From the NCBI GenBank assembly GCA_965279115.1, contig OZ257137.1:124001-188000 (forward strand): a DNA stretch of 64,000 nucleotides, read 5' to 3'. Numbering within the stretch: position 1 is the first letter of the stretch; each line of letters starts with the position of its first letter. The position numbers and the translations under genes are program-made. Source of the stretch: JAEUOS01 sp965279115 (GTDB taxonomy: Bacteria; Pseudomonadota; Gammaproteobacteria; Burkholderiales; JAEUOS01). Below, in pieces: positions 8,329-16,914 of this stretch. The notes beneath the pieces were generated by a model. That model was not told where the DNA came from, searched no databases, and saw only the letters and a program-made list of their open reading frames with translations.

Positions 8329-9492
8329 ATGAATTCCCCCCTGCTCTTCACCCCGCTCACCATCCGCGACCTCACGCTCAAGAATCGCGTGGTGGTGGCG
8401 CCCATGCACCAGTACTCGGCGGAGAAGGGCTTCGCCACCGACTGGCACATCATGAACGCGGGGCGCTACGCCGCCGGCGGCGCGGGACTGGTGATCGTGG
8501 AGTCCACCAAGATCGAACGGCGCGGCTGCGGCACCATCGGCGACCTTGGCCTGTGGGATGACGCCTTCATCCCCGGGCTTGCGCGTATCGCCAACCTGTT
8601 GCATCACTGCGGCGCGGCGGCCGGCATCCAGCTCGGCCACTCGGGCCGCAAGTCGCGCGTGCAGCGGCCCTGGGAAGGCGGCAAACCCCTCAAGCGCGAA
8701 GCCGCCGAGGCCGAAGGCGTGGCCGACTGGGATGCCTGGGAGCTGGTGGCGCCCAGCGCATTGCCCTCGGATGAAGGCGCACCGGTGCCGCGCGCACTCA
8801 CCAAGGCCGAGATCGCCGGCGTGGTCGACGCCTGGGGCCGCGCCGCCGCCCGCGCACATGCGGCCGGGTTCGACATGGTCGAGATCCACGGCGCGCACGG
8901 ATTCCTGCTGCATGAGTTCCTCTCGCCGGTGGCCAACCTGCGCGACGATGAATACGGTGGCTCGGAGGCCAACCGCATGCGCTTCGCCTGTGAAGTGGCC
9001 GAGTCCGTGCGCGCCAACTGGCCGGCGGGCAAGCCCCTGTTCCTGCGTCTTTCAGCCGAGGACGACGCGGGCTGGGGGCCGGGACAAAGCGCCGCTTTGG
9101 CCAGGCACGTCAAGCCGCTCGGCGTGGACGTGATCGATTGCAGTTCCGGCGGCATTCTCGGCCGCGCGCCGGCAGGCGCGGCCAGGCCCGCCTATGGCTA
9201 TCAGGTGCCGTATGCAGACCAGATCCGCCGCGAGGCCGGCATCATGACCATGGCCGTGGGCCTGATCGTGCATGCCACGCAGGCCGAGCAGATCCTGCAG
9301 GCGGGCAGTGCCGACCTGATCGCGCTGGCGCGCGAGATGCTCTACAACCCCAACTGGACCATGGATGCGGCGCAAAAGCTGGGCCTGGACCCGCACTTCA
9401 ACATGCTGCCGCCGCCCTACCAGTACTGGCTGGACCGCCGCGCGGTGACCGTGCCCGAGGTGAAGCCTTCGACCTTCGGCGCGCAGGGCTAG
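8329..9492 (+). CDS. old-yellow-enzyme family NADH:flavin oxidoreductase
   Basis: A 387-residue FMN TIM-barrel ene-reductase of the YqjM-like subgroup. Seen: LKNRVVVAPM, IQLGHSGRKS, the substrate-binding pair in EIHGAHGFLLHEFLSP, DEYGGS.ANR, DCSSGG and the C-terminal phosphate site VGLI...ALAREML. The cysteine of thermophilic-like OYEs (PMCMYS in YqjM, tunes FMN potential) is His27 here (PMHQYS). The ATG at 8329 lacks a clear ribosome site, but the conserved N-terminus begins there. It sits between the decarboxylase/Bug unit and a convergent hydroxy-acid oxidase. The substrate is unknown, probably an activated enone. Confidence 0.85.
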   Translation: MNSPLLFTPLTIRDLTLKNRVVVAPMHQYSAEKGFATDWHIMNAGRYAAGGAGLVIVESTKIERRGCGTIGDLGLWDDAFIPGLARIANLLHHCGAAAGIQLGHSGRKSRVQRPWEGGKPLKREAAEAEGVADWDAWELVAPSALPSDEGAPVPRALTKAEIAGVVDAWGRAAARAHAAGFDMVEIHGAHGFLLHEFLSPVANLRDDEYGGSEANRMRFACEVAESVRANWPAGKPLFLRLSAEDDAGWGPGQSAALARHVKPLGVDVIDCSSGGILGRAPAGAARPAYGYQVPYADQIRREAGIMTMAVGLIVHATQAEQILQAGSADLIALAREMLYNPNWTMDAAQKLGLDPHFNMLPPPYQYWLDRRAVTVPEVKPSTFGAQG

Positions 9493-9504
9493 CGCGACCT
9501 GCAT

Positions 9505-9530
9505 CCGCACGCTGCCGGGGCAACGTGCGG
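9505..9530. terminator. hairpin between convergent genes
   Basis: The inverted repeat CCGCACG/CGTGCGG (9505-9511, 9524-9530), with an inner TGC/GCA extension, lies in the 52-nt gap between the convergent OYE and hydroxy-acid oxidase genes. It has no T-run on either side. It could end or protect both transcripts. Confidence 0.45.
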
Positions 9531-9544
9531 ACCGCAAGGACCCG

Positions 9545-10654
9545 TCAGCGGTTCGGCGTCGCCGGCCCGTTGTCGTACAGGTCGAGCAGCGGAAACGCGC
9601 TCAGCTGGGAAGGCTCGAACACCGGCATCGCGCTTGTGACGTGGCGCGGGGTCAGTTGCTTGAGCGAGGTCACGCCGAGCAGGCCCATGCAGATGCGGAT
9701 CTCCTCTTCCAGCAATTCGAGGGTGCGCACCAGTCCGCCCACGCCGGCCGCGGCAAGGCCCAGGCAGGCAAGGCGGCCTATGCCCACGGTCTGCGCGCCC
9801 ATGGCGATGGCCTTCACCACGTCCGAGCCGCGCATGAAACCGCCATCGATCCAGACCTCGGCGCGTCCGTTCACGGCCGCCACCACCTCGGGCAACACCG
9901 CCATGGTGCCCAGCCCGTGGTCGAGCTGGCGCCCGCCATGGTTGGACACGTAGATCACATCCACGCCATGCTGCACGGCGATCTCGGCGTCTTCCGCGGT
10001 TGCGATACCCTTCAGGATGACCGGCATGCCGCAGGTGTCCTTGAGCCGCCTGACCTCGCGCCATGACAGCGCCGCCTGGAAGGTCACGCCCGCCGGGTCG
10101 GTCGGCCGCCATGGCTTGGTGAAGCGCCCGGCGATGTCGCGCTCGCGCCGGCTGTAGAAAGCGCTGTCGACCGTGAGGCAAAAGGCCTTGTAGCCATTGG
10201 CGCGCGCGCGCCGCACCCAGTCGTCGACCCAGGCGTCATCGCCGCGCACATACAACTGGAAGGTGCGCAGGGTATCGGCGGCGGCCGCGGTTTCTTCCAG
10301 CCCGGGCTGGCACACCGACGAGAGCATTTGCGCAATGCCGAACTGCGCCGCGCCGCGCGCGGCGGCGGCCGCGCCCCCTGCGGCGAACGACTCCATGCCG
10401 CCCACCGGCGCCAGCATCACCGGCAGGCGCACCTTGTGCCCCAGGAAGCTGGCGGTCGAATCGACCGTGCTCACGTCGTTGAGCACGCGCGGCCGGAAGG
10501 CGATGGCGTCGAGCGCCTGGCGGTTGCGCCGCAGGGTGGTTTCGGTCTCGGTGGCGCCCACCAGGTAGGCCCACGGGCCGGGCGCGATGTTGCGCCGCGC
10601 GGCGGCGACGAGTTCCTGCAGGGTGAGAAAGGATTCGGGTGCGGGTGGATTCAT
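9545..10654 (-). CDS. FMN-dependent alpha-hydroxy-acid oxidase/dehydrogenase
   Basis: A 369-residue member of the FMN (S)-2-hydroxy-acid oxidase family (glycolate oxidase, lactate 2-monooxygenase, mandelate dehydrogenase). Seen: MLAPVGGMESF, QLYVRGD (Tyr for the carboxylate), ILKGI lysine near 215, catalytic His about 239 in the hallmark SNHGGRQLD, and WIDGGFMRGSDVVKAIAMGA for FMN phosphate. No membrane-anchoring loop is evident. The ATG at 10654 is preferred; an upstream TTG would add six residues, and neither has a clear ribosome site. With the nearby ThDP decarboxylase it could form a mandelate-like hydroxy-acid to keto-acid to aldehyde route (inference). Confidence 0.85.
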   Translation of the reverse strand: MNPPAPESFLTLQELVAAARRNIAPGPWAYLVGATETETTLRRNRQALDAIAFRPRVLNDVSTVDSTASFLGHKVRLPVMLAPVGGMESFAAGGAAAAARGAAQFGIAQMLSSVCQPGLEETAAAADTLRTFQLYVRGDDAWVDDWVRRARANGYKAFCLTVDSAFYSRRERDIAGRFTKPWRPTDPAGVTFQAALSWREVRRLKDTCGMPVILKGIATAEDAEIAVQHGVDVIYVSNHGGRQLDHGLGTMAVLPEVVAAVNGRAEVWIDGGFMRGSDVVKAIAMGAQTVGIGRLACLGLAAAGVGGLVRTLELLEEEIRICMGLLGVTSLKQLTPRHVTSAMPVFEPSQLSAFPLLDLYDNGPATPNR

Positions 10655-10707
10655 GGTGGGTGCCGTGGCCAAAAAGCGCAGAGACTATCATCCGCACCGG
10701 CGGCCGG

Positions 10708-11556
10708 TCACGCGGCGCCAGCGGTCGCGCTTGTGCGGCTGCCGCCGGCCAGGCGCGAGCATTCCTCGGCCGCCTGCCGCAGCAGCCTTTCGTTGACCTT
10801 CGCGTTGATGCGCATGCGTTCGGATGGCCCGGCGATCAGCAAGGCGGCGGCGACCGTGCCGTCAGCGGCGAAGATCGGCGCCGCCAGCGCGCTGGCGCTG
10901 CTCACGCGTTCGCCGTTGCTGCGCGCGACGCCGTCGCGGCGCACGCGCGCCAGTTCGGCCGCCAGTTCGGCACGGCCGGTGATGGTGGTGGGCGTGAACT
11001 TCCTGCGCGGGGTCGATTTCAGGTAACGCTCAAGCCGCGCGGGCTCGAAATAGGCCAGCAGCGCCTTGCCCATGGCCGTGCAATACAGGTCGCGACGCTC
11101 GCCCACGGCCACCGCGTAGCGGATCGAACTCGAACTTTCGACCCGGTCCAGGTAGATCGCCAGATCCGCATCCGGCGCCAGCGCGCCGAGTACGGCGGTT
11201 TCACCGGTCGCCTCGACCAGCCCTGCCAGCACCGGGCGTGCCAGCTCGGCAAGCTCGCGCCCGGCCATGGCCCGCATCGCCAGCGCATGGACACGCGGGC
11301 CAAGGGCATAGCGCCCGGCGGCGTCACGCACCAGGCAACCCTCCGCACACAAGCCCGCAAGCAGGCCCACCAGGCTGGTCTTGGGTGACGCGGTGATGCG
11401 CGCCAGATCCGACAGGGTGGCGCCCACGCGCGCGCCGGCGATGGAATCGAGAATCGTGAATATGCGCCCCACCGATTGCGGTCCGGCGCGCGGAGCCAGC
11501 GCGCTCGACGGCGCGATCGTGGCGGCGGAAACCCTGGGCTTGGGAGGTGTGCGCAT
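10708..11556 (-). CDS. IclR-family transcriptional regulator
   Basis: A 282-residue IclR regulator. An N-terminal low-complexity tail (1-25) precedes the winged helix (about 28-85, with ATLSDLARITASPKTSLVGLLAGL), then the IclR effector domain with YLDRVES, the YCTAMGKALLAYF segment and SALAAPIFAADGTVAAALLIAG. It starts at ATG 11556. It is divergent from the enoyl-CoA hydratase/MaoC pair with a 180-nt gap, so it is a likely regulator of that pair. The gap holds TTGGTAT (11558-11564) and ATGGTATA (11581-11588), possible half-sites. Confidence 0.85.
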   Translation of the reverse strand: MRTPPKPRVSAATIAPSSALAPRAGPQSVGRIFTILDSIAGARVGATLSDLARITASPKTSLVGLLAGLCAEGCLVRDAAGRYALGPRVHALAMRAMAGRELAELARPVLAGLVEATGETAVLGALAPDADLAIYLDRVESSSSIRYAVAVGERRDLYCTAMGKALLAYFEPARLERYLKSTPRRKFTPTTITGRAELAAELARVRRDGVARSNGERVSSASALAAPIFAADGTVAAALLIAGPSERMRINAKVNERLLRQAAEECSRLAGGSRTSATAGAA

Positions 11557-11736
11557 ATTGGTATGGTGTTCGCAAAACCCATGGTATATTGACCCGCCAT
11601 CAAGCGCAACATGCGAATCGGATTGCTGCGCCGATGCGCCCGCTTGAGGTGCTCCGCCCCCGCGTTGCGCTTGTGATCGCCCGATCAGGGGCGGGAGCAG
11701 ACAAGAACCGCAGCTTTCGATCCGCAGGAGGCCCGC

Positions 11737-12546
11737 TTGCCCGCCCTTGAATTCACCGTCGAGAACAATATCGCCACGCTGTTGCTCAACCGGCCGGAGG
11801 CGAAGAACGCGCTCAACGCCGAAATCAGCGACGGCCTCGAAGCGGCCTTGCTTCAGATCAGCGCCGATCGCGCCATCCGCGCGCTCATCATCACCGGCGC
11901 CGGCGGCGCGTTCTGCGCCGGCGGCGACGTGCGCGCCATGAACGCCAGCGCCGGCGAAATGACCGCCGAAGTGCGCCGAGCCAGCATGCAGCGCCACCAT
12001 CGCAACGTGAAATTGCTGGCCGCGCTCGACCGCCCGGTGATCGCCGCCGTGGACGGCGCGGCGTTCGGCGCGGGGTTTTCCATCGCGCTCCTGGCCGACA
12101 TGGTGATCGCCACGCCACATGCGCGCTTTTGCATGGCCTTCGCCCGCATCGGCCTGATTCCCGACTACGGCGCGCTCTACACGCTGCCGCGCATCGTCGG
12201 CATGGCGCGCGCCAAGGAGATCATGTTCTCGGCGCGCGAGATCGGCGCTGCGGAAGCGCGCGACCTCGGACTGGTGCTGGAAATCGCCGAGGTCGATGCG
12301 CTGATGCCGCGCGCGCTCGCCATCGCCACGGCGCTGGCCAGTGCCTCGCCACTGGCCCTGTCGCTTACCAAGAGCGCACTCAACAGTTCGCTCGGCAGCG
12401 ACCTGGCGACGATGCTGGATATCGAGGCCTCAGGCCAGGGCATCGCCGGCGCCAGTGACTACGCGAAGGAATCGTTCCGCCGCTTCGCCGCGCGTGAACC
12501 GGCACGCTTCGTGTGGCCGGCAGGTGGCGCAGCGCAAAACAAATAG
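11737..12546 (+). CDS. enoyl-CoA hydratase/isomerase family protein
   Basis: A 269-residue crotonase-fold enzyme. Seen: LNRPEAKNALN (17-27), the first oxyanion-hole loop GAGGAFCAGGDVRAM, the second at DGAAFGAGFSIALLAD, and FARIGLIPDYGALYTLPRIVG. One of the two catalytic glutamates of canonical hydratases is not evident in this last loop, so an isomerase or other crotonase reaction is possible. It starts at TTG 11737 with a near-perfect AGGAGG (11726-11731) 5 nt upstream. Followed after 10 nt by a MaoC hydratase, so the two form an operon controlled by the divergent IclR gene. Confidence 0.85.
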   Translation: MPALEFTVENNIATLLLNRPEAKNALNAEISDGLEAALLQISADRAIRALIITGAGGAFCAGGDVRAMNASAGEMTAEVRRASMQRHHRNVKLLAALDRPVIAAVDGAAFGAGFSIALLADMVIATPHARFCMAFARIGLIPDYGALYTLPRIVGMARAKEIMFSAREIGAAEARDLGLVLEIAEVDALMPRALAIATALASASPLALSLTKSALNSSLGSDLATMLDIEASGQGIAGASDYAKESFRRFAAREPARFVWPAGGAAQNK

Positions 12547-12556
12547 GAGGTGCGCC

Positions 12557-13429
12557 ATGCTTGACTACGCGAGGGTGCGCAACTGGCAATCCGCCGCGGT
12601 GCGCCACACCTACACCGCCAGGGACGTCATGCTCTACGCCCTGGGCGTGGGCATGGCGCAGAACCCGCTCGACCGCGAGGAACTGCGCTACGTGGTCGAA
12701 GGCGACCTGCGGGTCTTGCCGAGCATGGCCGCGGTGCTCGCCTCGCCGGGTTTCTGGATGCGCGACCAGCCCGAGGTCGGCATCGACTACGTGCGCCTGG
12801 TGCATGGCGAGCAGTCGGTCATCCTGCACAGGCCGCTGCCGGCAGGCGGCACGATCACCGGAACCACCCGCGTGACGCGGGTGGTCGACAAGGGCGAGGG
12901 CAAGGGCGCGCTGGTGCATACCGAGAAAACCCTCATCGACGCCGCCACCGGCGACTTGCTGGCGACCTGCGAATCCGTGATCTTCTGCCGCGGCGATGGC
13001 GGCTTTTCGGCCAGTGGCGGCGGCGATGAACCGGGGCCGCCGGCCAGGGCCACGCCGGAAACACCGCCGGAGTTGGTACTGGACTTCCAGACACGCCCCG
13101 AGGCGGCGCTGATCTACCGCCTCTCGGGGGACTTCAATCCCTTGCATTCGGATCCCGACGTCGCCGCAAAGGCAGGCTTCGCGCGCCCCATCCTGCACGG
13201 CCTCGCCACCTACGGCGCGGCCTGCCATGGCCTCGTCAAGGGTTACTGCGGTTACGACCCGGCGCGGCTGAAGTCGATCAGCGCGCGGTTTTCCGCGCCG
13301 ACCTATCCGGGCGACCTGATCCGGCTGGAATGCTGGAAACTTGGCGACGAAGTGGCGTTCCGCGCGCGCGTCCCCGCGCGCGACGTGACCGTGCTCTCGC
13401 ATGGCCGGGCGCGCTGCCTGCCCGACTGA
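12557..13429 (+). CDS. MaoC-family (hydratase 2-like) double-hotdog dehydratase
   Basis: A 290-residue protein with two hotdog halves: an N-terminal MaoC_dehydrat_N-like half (10-145) and a C-terminal catalytic half with YRLSGDFNPLHSDPDVAAKAGF (187-208), which holds the hydratase-2 dyad Asp192 and His197, followed by PILHGL. It should hydrate trans-2-enoyl-CoA with (R)-specificity, as in the hydratase part of peroxisomal MFE-2. AGGAGG (12545-12550) is 6 nt before the ATG. A proline/glycine-rich linker (150-172) joins the halves. Operon partner of the preceding crotonase; together they may process a branched or cyclic acyl-CoA (inference). Confidence 0.85.
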   Translation: MLDYARVRNWQSAAVRHTYTARDVMLYALGVGMAQNPLDREELRYVVEGDLRVLPSMAAVLASPGFWMRDQPEVGIDYVRLVHGEQSVILHRPLPAGGTITGTTRVTRVVDKGEGKGALVHTEKTLIDAATGDLLATCESVIFCRGDGGFSASGGGDEPGPPARATPETPPELVLDFQTRPEAALIYRLSGDFNPLHSDPDVAAKAGFARPILHGLATYGAACHGLVKGYCGYDPARLKSISARFSAPTYPGDLIRLECWKLGDEVAFRARVPARDVTVLSHGRARCLPD

Positions 13430-13452
13430 CCCGGCCGGTATCCGCAGGCGCG

Positions 13453-14226
13453 CTACACGCCGATGGTATAGCCGCCGTTGACCGAGAGATGCTGTCCGGT
13501 GATGTAGCTGGCGGCCTCGGAGAGCAGGAAGCACACCGGCTGCGCGACCTCCTCCGGATTGGAGAAGCGCCCCATCGGCACCTGCGCCATGACGCGGTCG
13601 CGGAACTTCTCGGAGCGGATGGTTTCGGTCATCGGGGTTTCGACCACGCCGAAGCAGATCGAGTTGACGCGGACGCTCTTGGCCGCCCATTCGCGCGCCG
13701 CGCTCATGGTGATGCCCAGCACGCCCGACTTGGCGGCGCCGTAGTTGATCTGCCCGATGGTGCCGCGCCGGCCCGCGTCCGACGAAATGTTGACGATGGA
13801 GGCCGGACTGGTATCGCCCGCCTCGGCACGCTCATACATGTGCCGGCCGACCGCCTGCAGGCAGTAGAAAACGCCGGACAGGTTGACGTCGATCACCTGT
13901 TGCCAGGTGGCGGCCGACATCTTGTTGATCATCGCGGCGCGCACGATGCCGGCATTGTTGACCAGGCCATGGATCGCGCCGTGCTTTTGCACCACCCGGT
14001 CGACCATGTCCTGCACGTAGTTGACGTCCGCGACCGAGCCGACATGCGCCTCGGCATGCGCGGCACCGAGGCTTTCGGCCAGCGCATGGACCTTGTCGCC
14101 CTGCATGTCGACCGCGATCACCTTGCCACCCAGGTCGACCACCAGCCGCGCGATGGCCTCGCCTATGCCCTGCCCTGCGCCGGTGACGATGATGTTGTGT
14201 CCCGCGAGACTCATGGGGTTTTTCAC
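13453..14226 (-). CDS. SDR-family oxidoreductase (FabG-like)
   Basis: A 257-residue classical short-chain dehydrogenase. Seen: cofactor motif TGAGQGIG (15-22), NNAG (90-93), catalytic Ser149, Tyr162 and Lys166 (YGAAK), and the C-terminal YITGQHLSVNGGYTIG. Asp40 after the second strand (VIAVD) favours NAD. The GTG at 14226 is chosen as start because GGAGG lies 7 nt upstream; the ATG at 14214 would be 19 nt away. Last gene of the long minus-strand operon, 49 nt after the CaiB gene. It is a candidate 3-hydroxyacyl-CoA or hydroxy-acid dehydrogenase for that pathway. Confidence 0.85.
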   Translation of the reverse strand: MKNPMSLAGHNIIVTGAGQGIGEAIARLVVDLGGKVIAVDMQGDKVHALAESLGAAHAEAHVGSVADVNYVQDMVDRVVQKHGAIHGLVNNAGIVRAAMINKMSAATWQQVIDVNLSGVFYCLQAVGRHMYERAEAGDTSPASIVNISSDAGRRGTIGQINYGAAKSGVLGITMSAAREWAAKSVRVNSICFGVVETPMTETIRSEKFRDRVMAQVPMGRFSNPEEVAQPVCFLLSEAASYITGQHLSVNGGYTIGV

Positions 14227-14275
14227 TTGCACTCCTCCAGTTGGAATTTGATGTTGCGAAACTTGCGTGGCGCCC

Positions 14276-15475
14276 TCATGGCGCCGCCTGGCGAACCGCC
14301 GCCGCGGCCAGCAGTGCGTCGATCTCCGCCGCGCCATAGCCGGCCTCGGCGAGGATTTCCCGGCTGTGCTCGCCCAGGCGCGGCGCCGGCAGGCGCAGCG
14401 ACGATGGCGAGTCACTGAAGCGCACCGGCGGATCGGTCATGCGCAGGCGCCCCTCGGTCGGGTGCTCGACCATGTGCCAGAAGCCGGACGCATCAAGTTG
14501 CCCGTTGTCGAGCAGGCCTTCCTTGGTGTTGACAGCCATCACCGGAATCTGCGCGGCGTCGAGATCGCGCTGCCACTCGCCGGTGGTGCGGGTAGCGATG
14601 ACTTCGGCGAGGATGCCGTACACCGTGCGCGCGTCCCTGACGCGCGTCTCGAAGCTGGCGAAGCTGGGATGCGCCGCCAGGTCCTCGCGCCCGGCGATGC
14701 GGAAGAACGCGCGCCAGTTCTCGTCGGTGTAGGGCAGCACCGCCAGATGGCCGTCGCGGGTCGCATAGGGCTTGCGTTCGGCGTTGAGGATGCGCTCGTA
14801 GCCCATGCCGCCGATCGGCGGATCAAAACAGGCGCCATAGAGATGCTCGACCATGACGAAATCGACCAGCGTCTCGAACATCGGCACTTCGATGGCCTGC
14901 CCCTTGCCGCCGCGGCCGCGCCGGACGAGGGCCGCGAGGATCGCCACGGCGACGTTGTAGGCGGTGGTCTTGTCGGCCATGATGGTCGGCACGAAACGCG
15001 GCTCGCCGGCGATCACCGACTGCAGGTCGGCAATGCCGCTGGCCGCCTGGATGATGTCGTCATAGGCGGGCTTGTCCGCGAGCGGGCCTTCGCTGCGAAA
15101 CCCGTAGGCGGCGCAATAGATCAGGTCCGGTTGGCGCGCGGCGAACTTGTCGTAGCCCACGCCGAATTTTTCGGCGATGCGCGGACGCATGTTGTGCAGG
15201 AACACGTCCGCCGTGCCGACGATGCGGAACAGCGCCTCGCGCCCGGCCGCCTGCGTGAGGTCGAGCGACACGCTGCGCTTGTTGCGGTTGATCGACAGGT
15301 ACACCGCGGCCATGCCGGGGTTGCGTTTGGGGCCCATGCCGCGCGATATGTCGCCGCCCGGCGTCTCCACCTTGATCACGTCCGCCCCCATGTCGCCCAG
15401 CATCTGCGTGGCCCACGGGCCCATCACCACGGTCGACATGTCGACCACGCGGATCCCGTCCAGCGCGCCGCTCAT
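14276..15475 (-). CDS. CaiB/BaiF family III CoA-transferase
   Basis: A 399-residue class III CoA-transferase, which moves CoA between carboxylic acids through an aspartyl-CoA anhydride. Seen: opening GALDGIRVVDMSTVVMGP, GDMGADVIKVETPGGD, NRNKRSVSLDL, the likely catalytic Asp168 in IMADK, YGACFDPPIGGMGYERIL, and the C-terminal PRLGEHSREILAEAGY. It shares gene order and many motifs with the transferase at 16915-18132 in the same operon, so the operon has two related but distinct transferases. These may act on different acids, or as heteromers (inference). Confidence 0.88.
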   Translation of the reverse strand: MSGALDGIRVVDMSTVVMGPWATQMLGDMGADVIKVETPGGDISRGMGPKRNPGMAAVYLSINRNKRSVSLDLTQAAGREALFRIVGTADVFLHNMRPRIAEKFGVGYDKFAARQPDLIYCAAYGFRSEGPLADKPAYDDIIQAASGIADLQSVIAGEPRFVPTIMADKTTAYNVAVAILAALVRRGRGGKGQAIEVPMFETLVDFVMVEHLYGACFDPPIGGMGYERILNAERKPYATRDGHLAVLPYTDENWRAFFRIAGREDLAAHPSFASFETRVRDARTVYGILAEVIATRTTGEWQRDLDAAQIPVMAVNTKEGLLDNGQLDASGFWHMVEHPTEGRLRMTDPPVRFSDSPSSLRLPAPRLGEHSREILAEAGYGAAEIDALLAAAAVRQAAP

Positions 15476-15544
15476 GCCCGTGCTCCCGCGGATGCGGGGC
15501 CCGCGCGCAACTCCGGGCACGTCGTCGCGGCCATGGCACACCCC

Positions 15545-16438
15545 CTATTGCAGCGCATTGATTTCATCCATCAGCGCCAGGACGTTGCGCGCCTGCTTCA
15601 GGTGCGGCATGTCGAGCATCTTGCCTTCCAGCCCGACGGTGCCCAGGCCCGGGTTCTTCTCGAACACCTCGACCACACGCCGCGCCCAGGCGACATCCTC
15701 GTCGGACGGCGTGAACGCGCGGTTGATGACGGCCGACTGGTCAGGGTGTATGGCGATCTTGCCGACGAAGCCGGCCCGCCGGTCGCGCAGGCAATCCGCC
15801 TCCAGGCCGGCCAGGTCGCGGTAGTTCACGTACACCACGCCCACCGGCTGGGCGTTGATGGCGCGCGCGGTGGCCAGGCACAGCGACTTGGCCATCAGGT
15901 AGGGGTCGTCGTATTCACCAGTGGCGGGATTGCGGTTGTCGCTCGCGCCGAGCGCTGCCGCGAGGTCCTCGCCGCCCCAGGTCATCGCGACCAGCCGGTC
16001 GGTGATGCCATCCAGGTAGGTATGGAAGGTGAGCAGCGACGCGGCGGTTTCAGTGGCCACGCTCAGGATCTTGGTGCTGCCGAGCGGCAGGCCTTCGCGC
16101 GCCTCAAGGGCCGAAAGGTAATGGGCCAGCGTGTTCACATCCCTGGCCGAGTACGGCTTGGGCAGGCAGATGCCGTCGGGCGCGCCCGGCATCACCGCCG
16201 CCAGGTCGGGCAGCGAAAGCGGATTGTCGAGCGGGTTGATGCGCACCCAGAGCTTCTGGCGCTTGCGGTCCGGGCGCGACCTGAGATAGGCGCAGGTCAT
16301 GTCGCGCGCGATCTGCTGGCGGTCGTCCGACACCGAATCCTCGAGATCGAGGATCAGCGCATCGGCGGGGTTGTCACGCCCCTTTTCGAGCTTGCGTTCG
16401 CTGTCGCCGGGCACGAACAGCCAGGAGCGGATGATCAT
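15545..16438 (-). CDS. HpcH/HpaI-CitE family CoA-ester lyase
   Basis: A 297-residue CitE-like TIM-barrel lyase, a family that includes citrate lyase beta, malyl-CoA and citramalyl-CoA lyases. Seen: SWLFVPGDSERKLEKG (5-20), LDLEDSV (30-36), substrate Arg66 in VRIN, LPKP (92-95), metal ligand Glu130 in ATET, Glu157-Asp158 in WGGEDLAAALG, and AIHPDQ. Full length suggests a stand-alone lyase, not a citrate lyase subunit; no CitD or CitF is present. The ATG overlaps the MaoC stop by 4 nt (ATGA). MaoC plus CitE plus CaiB is the set used for citramalyl-CoA or methylmalyl-CoA type cleavage. Confidence 0.88.
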   Translation of the reverse strand: MIIRSWLFVPGDSERKLEKGRDNPADALILDLEDSVSDDRQQIARDMTCAYLRSRPDRKRQKLWVRINPLDNPLSLPDLAAVMPGAPDGICLPKPYSARDVNTLAHYLSALEAREGLPLGSTKILSVATETAASLLTFHTYLDGITDRLVAMTWGGEDLAAALGASDNRNPATGEYDDPYLMAKSLCLATARAINAQPVGVVYVNYRDLAGLEADCLRDRRAGFVGKIAIHPDQSAVINRAFTPSDEDVAWARRVVEVFEKNPGLGTVGLEGKMLDMPHLKQARNVLALMDEINALQ

Positions 16439-16887
16439 GCCGGCCTCTTCATCATCATGCCGGTGCGCACCACGTAGGCCACTTCCTTGTCGCGCTGGTT
16501 GAAGCCGAAATGCTCGAACACCACCAGCCCCGCGTTGGGACGCGACTTGCTCTCGCGCATGTCCTTGATGCGCGTCACCACGTGGATGGTGTCGCCATGG
16601 AACACCGGGTTCACAAAACGGATGTCGGTCATGCCCAGATTGCCCAGCGTCGTGCCCAGCGTGGTGTCGGCGACGGTGACGCCGATCACCAGGCCGAGCG
16701 TGAAGAGGCTGTTGACGATGCGTTGGCCGTACTCGGTTTTTTTCGAGAATTCCTCGTCCAGGTGCAGCGGTTGCGGGTTGTGGGTCATCGCGCAGAACAT
16801 GATGTTGTCCATCTCGGTCACCGTGCGGGTCAGCGGGTGCTTGAACTCCATGCCCACCTTGAACTCCTCGTAGTACATGCCTGCCAT
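16435..16887 (-). CDS. MaoC-family single-hotdog dehydratase (mesaconyl/itaconyl-CoA hydratase-like)
   Basis: A 150-residue single-domain MaoC protein. The active-site segment reads MTHNPQPLHLDEEF (34-47), with His42 in place and Asn37 where R-hydratases have Asp. This variant resembles hydratases/dehydratases acting on mesaconyl- or methylmalyl-CoA type substrates (family knowledge, by-eye call). Also seen: GQRIVNSLFTLGLVIG, IRFVNPVFHGDTIHV and VVFEHFGFNQRDKEVA. AGAGGAG lies 8 nt before the ATG. It is translationally coupled to the CitE lyase and 27 nt after a CaiB transferase. That order fits CoA activation, hydration, then aldol-type cleavage. Confidence 0.85.
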   Translation of the reverse strand: MAGMYYEEFKVGMEFKHPLTRTVTEMDNIMFCAMTHNPQPLHLDEEFSKKTEYGQRIVNSLFTLGLVIGVTVADTTLGTTLGNLGMTDIRFVNPVFHGDTIHVVTRIKDMRESKSRPNAGLVVFEHFGFNQRDKEVAYVVRTGMMMKRPA

Positions 16888-16914
16888 GCTGTCTTCTCCT
16901 CTGGTATCAAGCCG

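Noticed and set aside
14267..16477. 736-codon plus-strand frame opposite the CaiB, CitE and MaoC genes
   Set aside because: Composition is rich in Arg, His, Gly and Ala without domains; the opposite strand carries three recognisable enzymes with catalytic residues intact.
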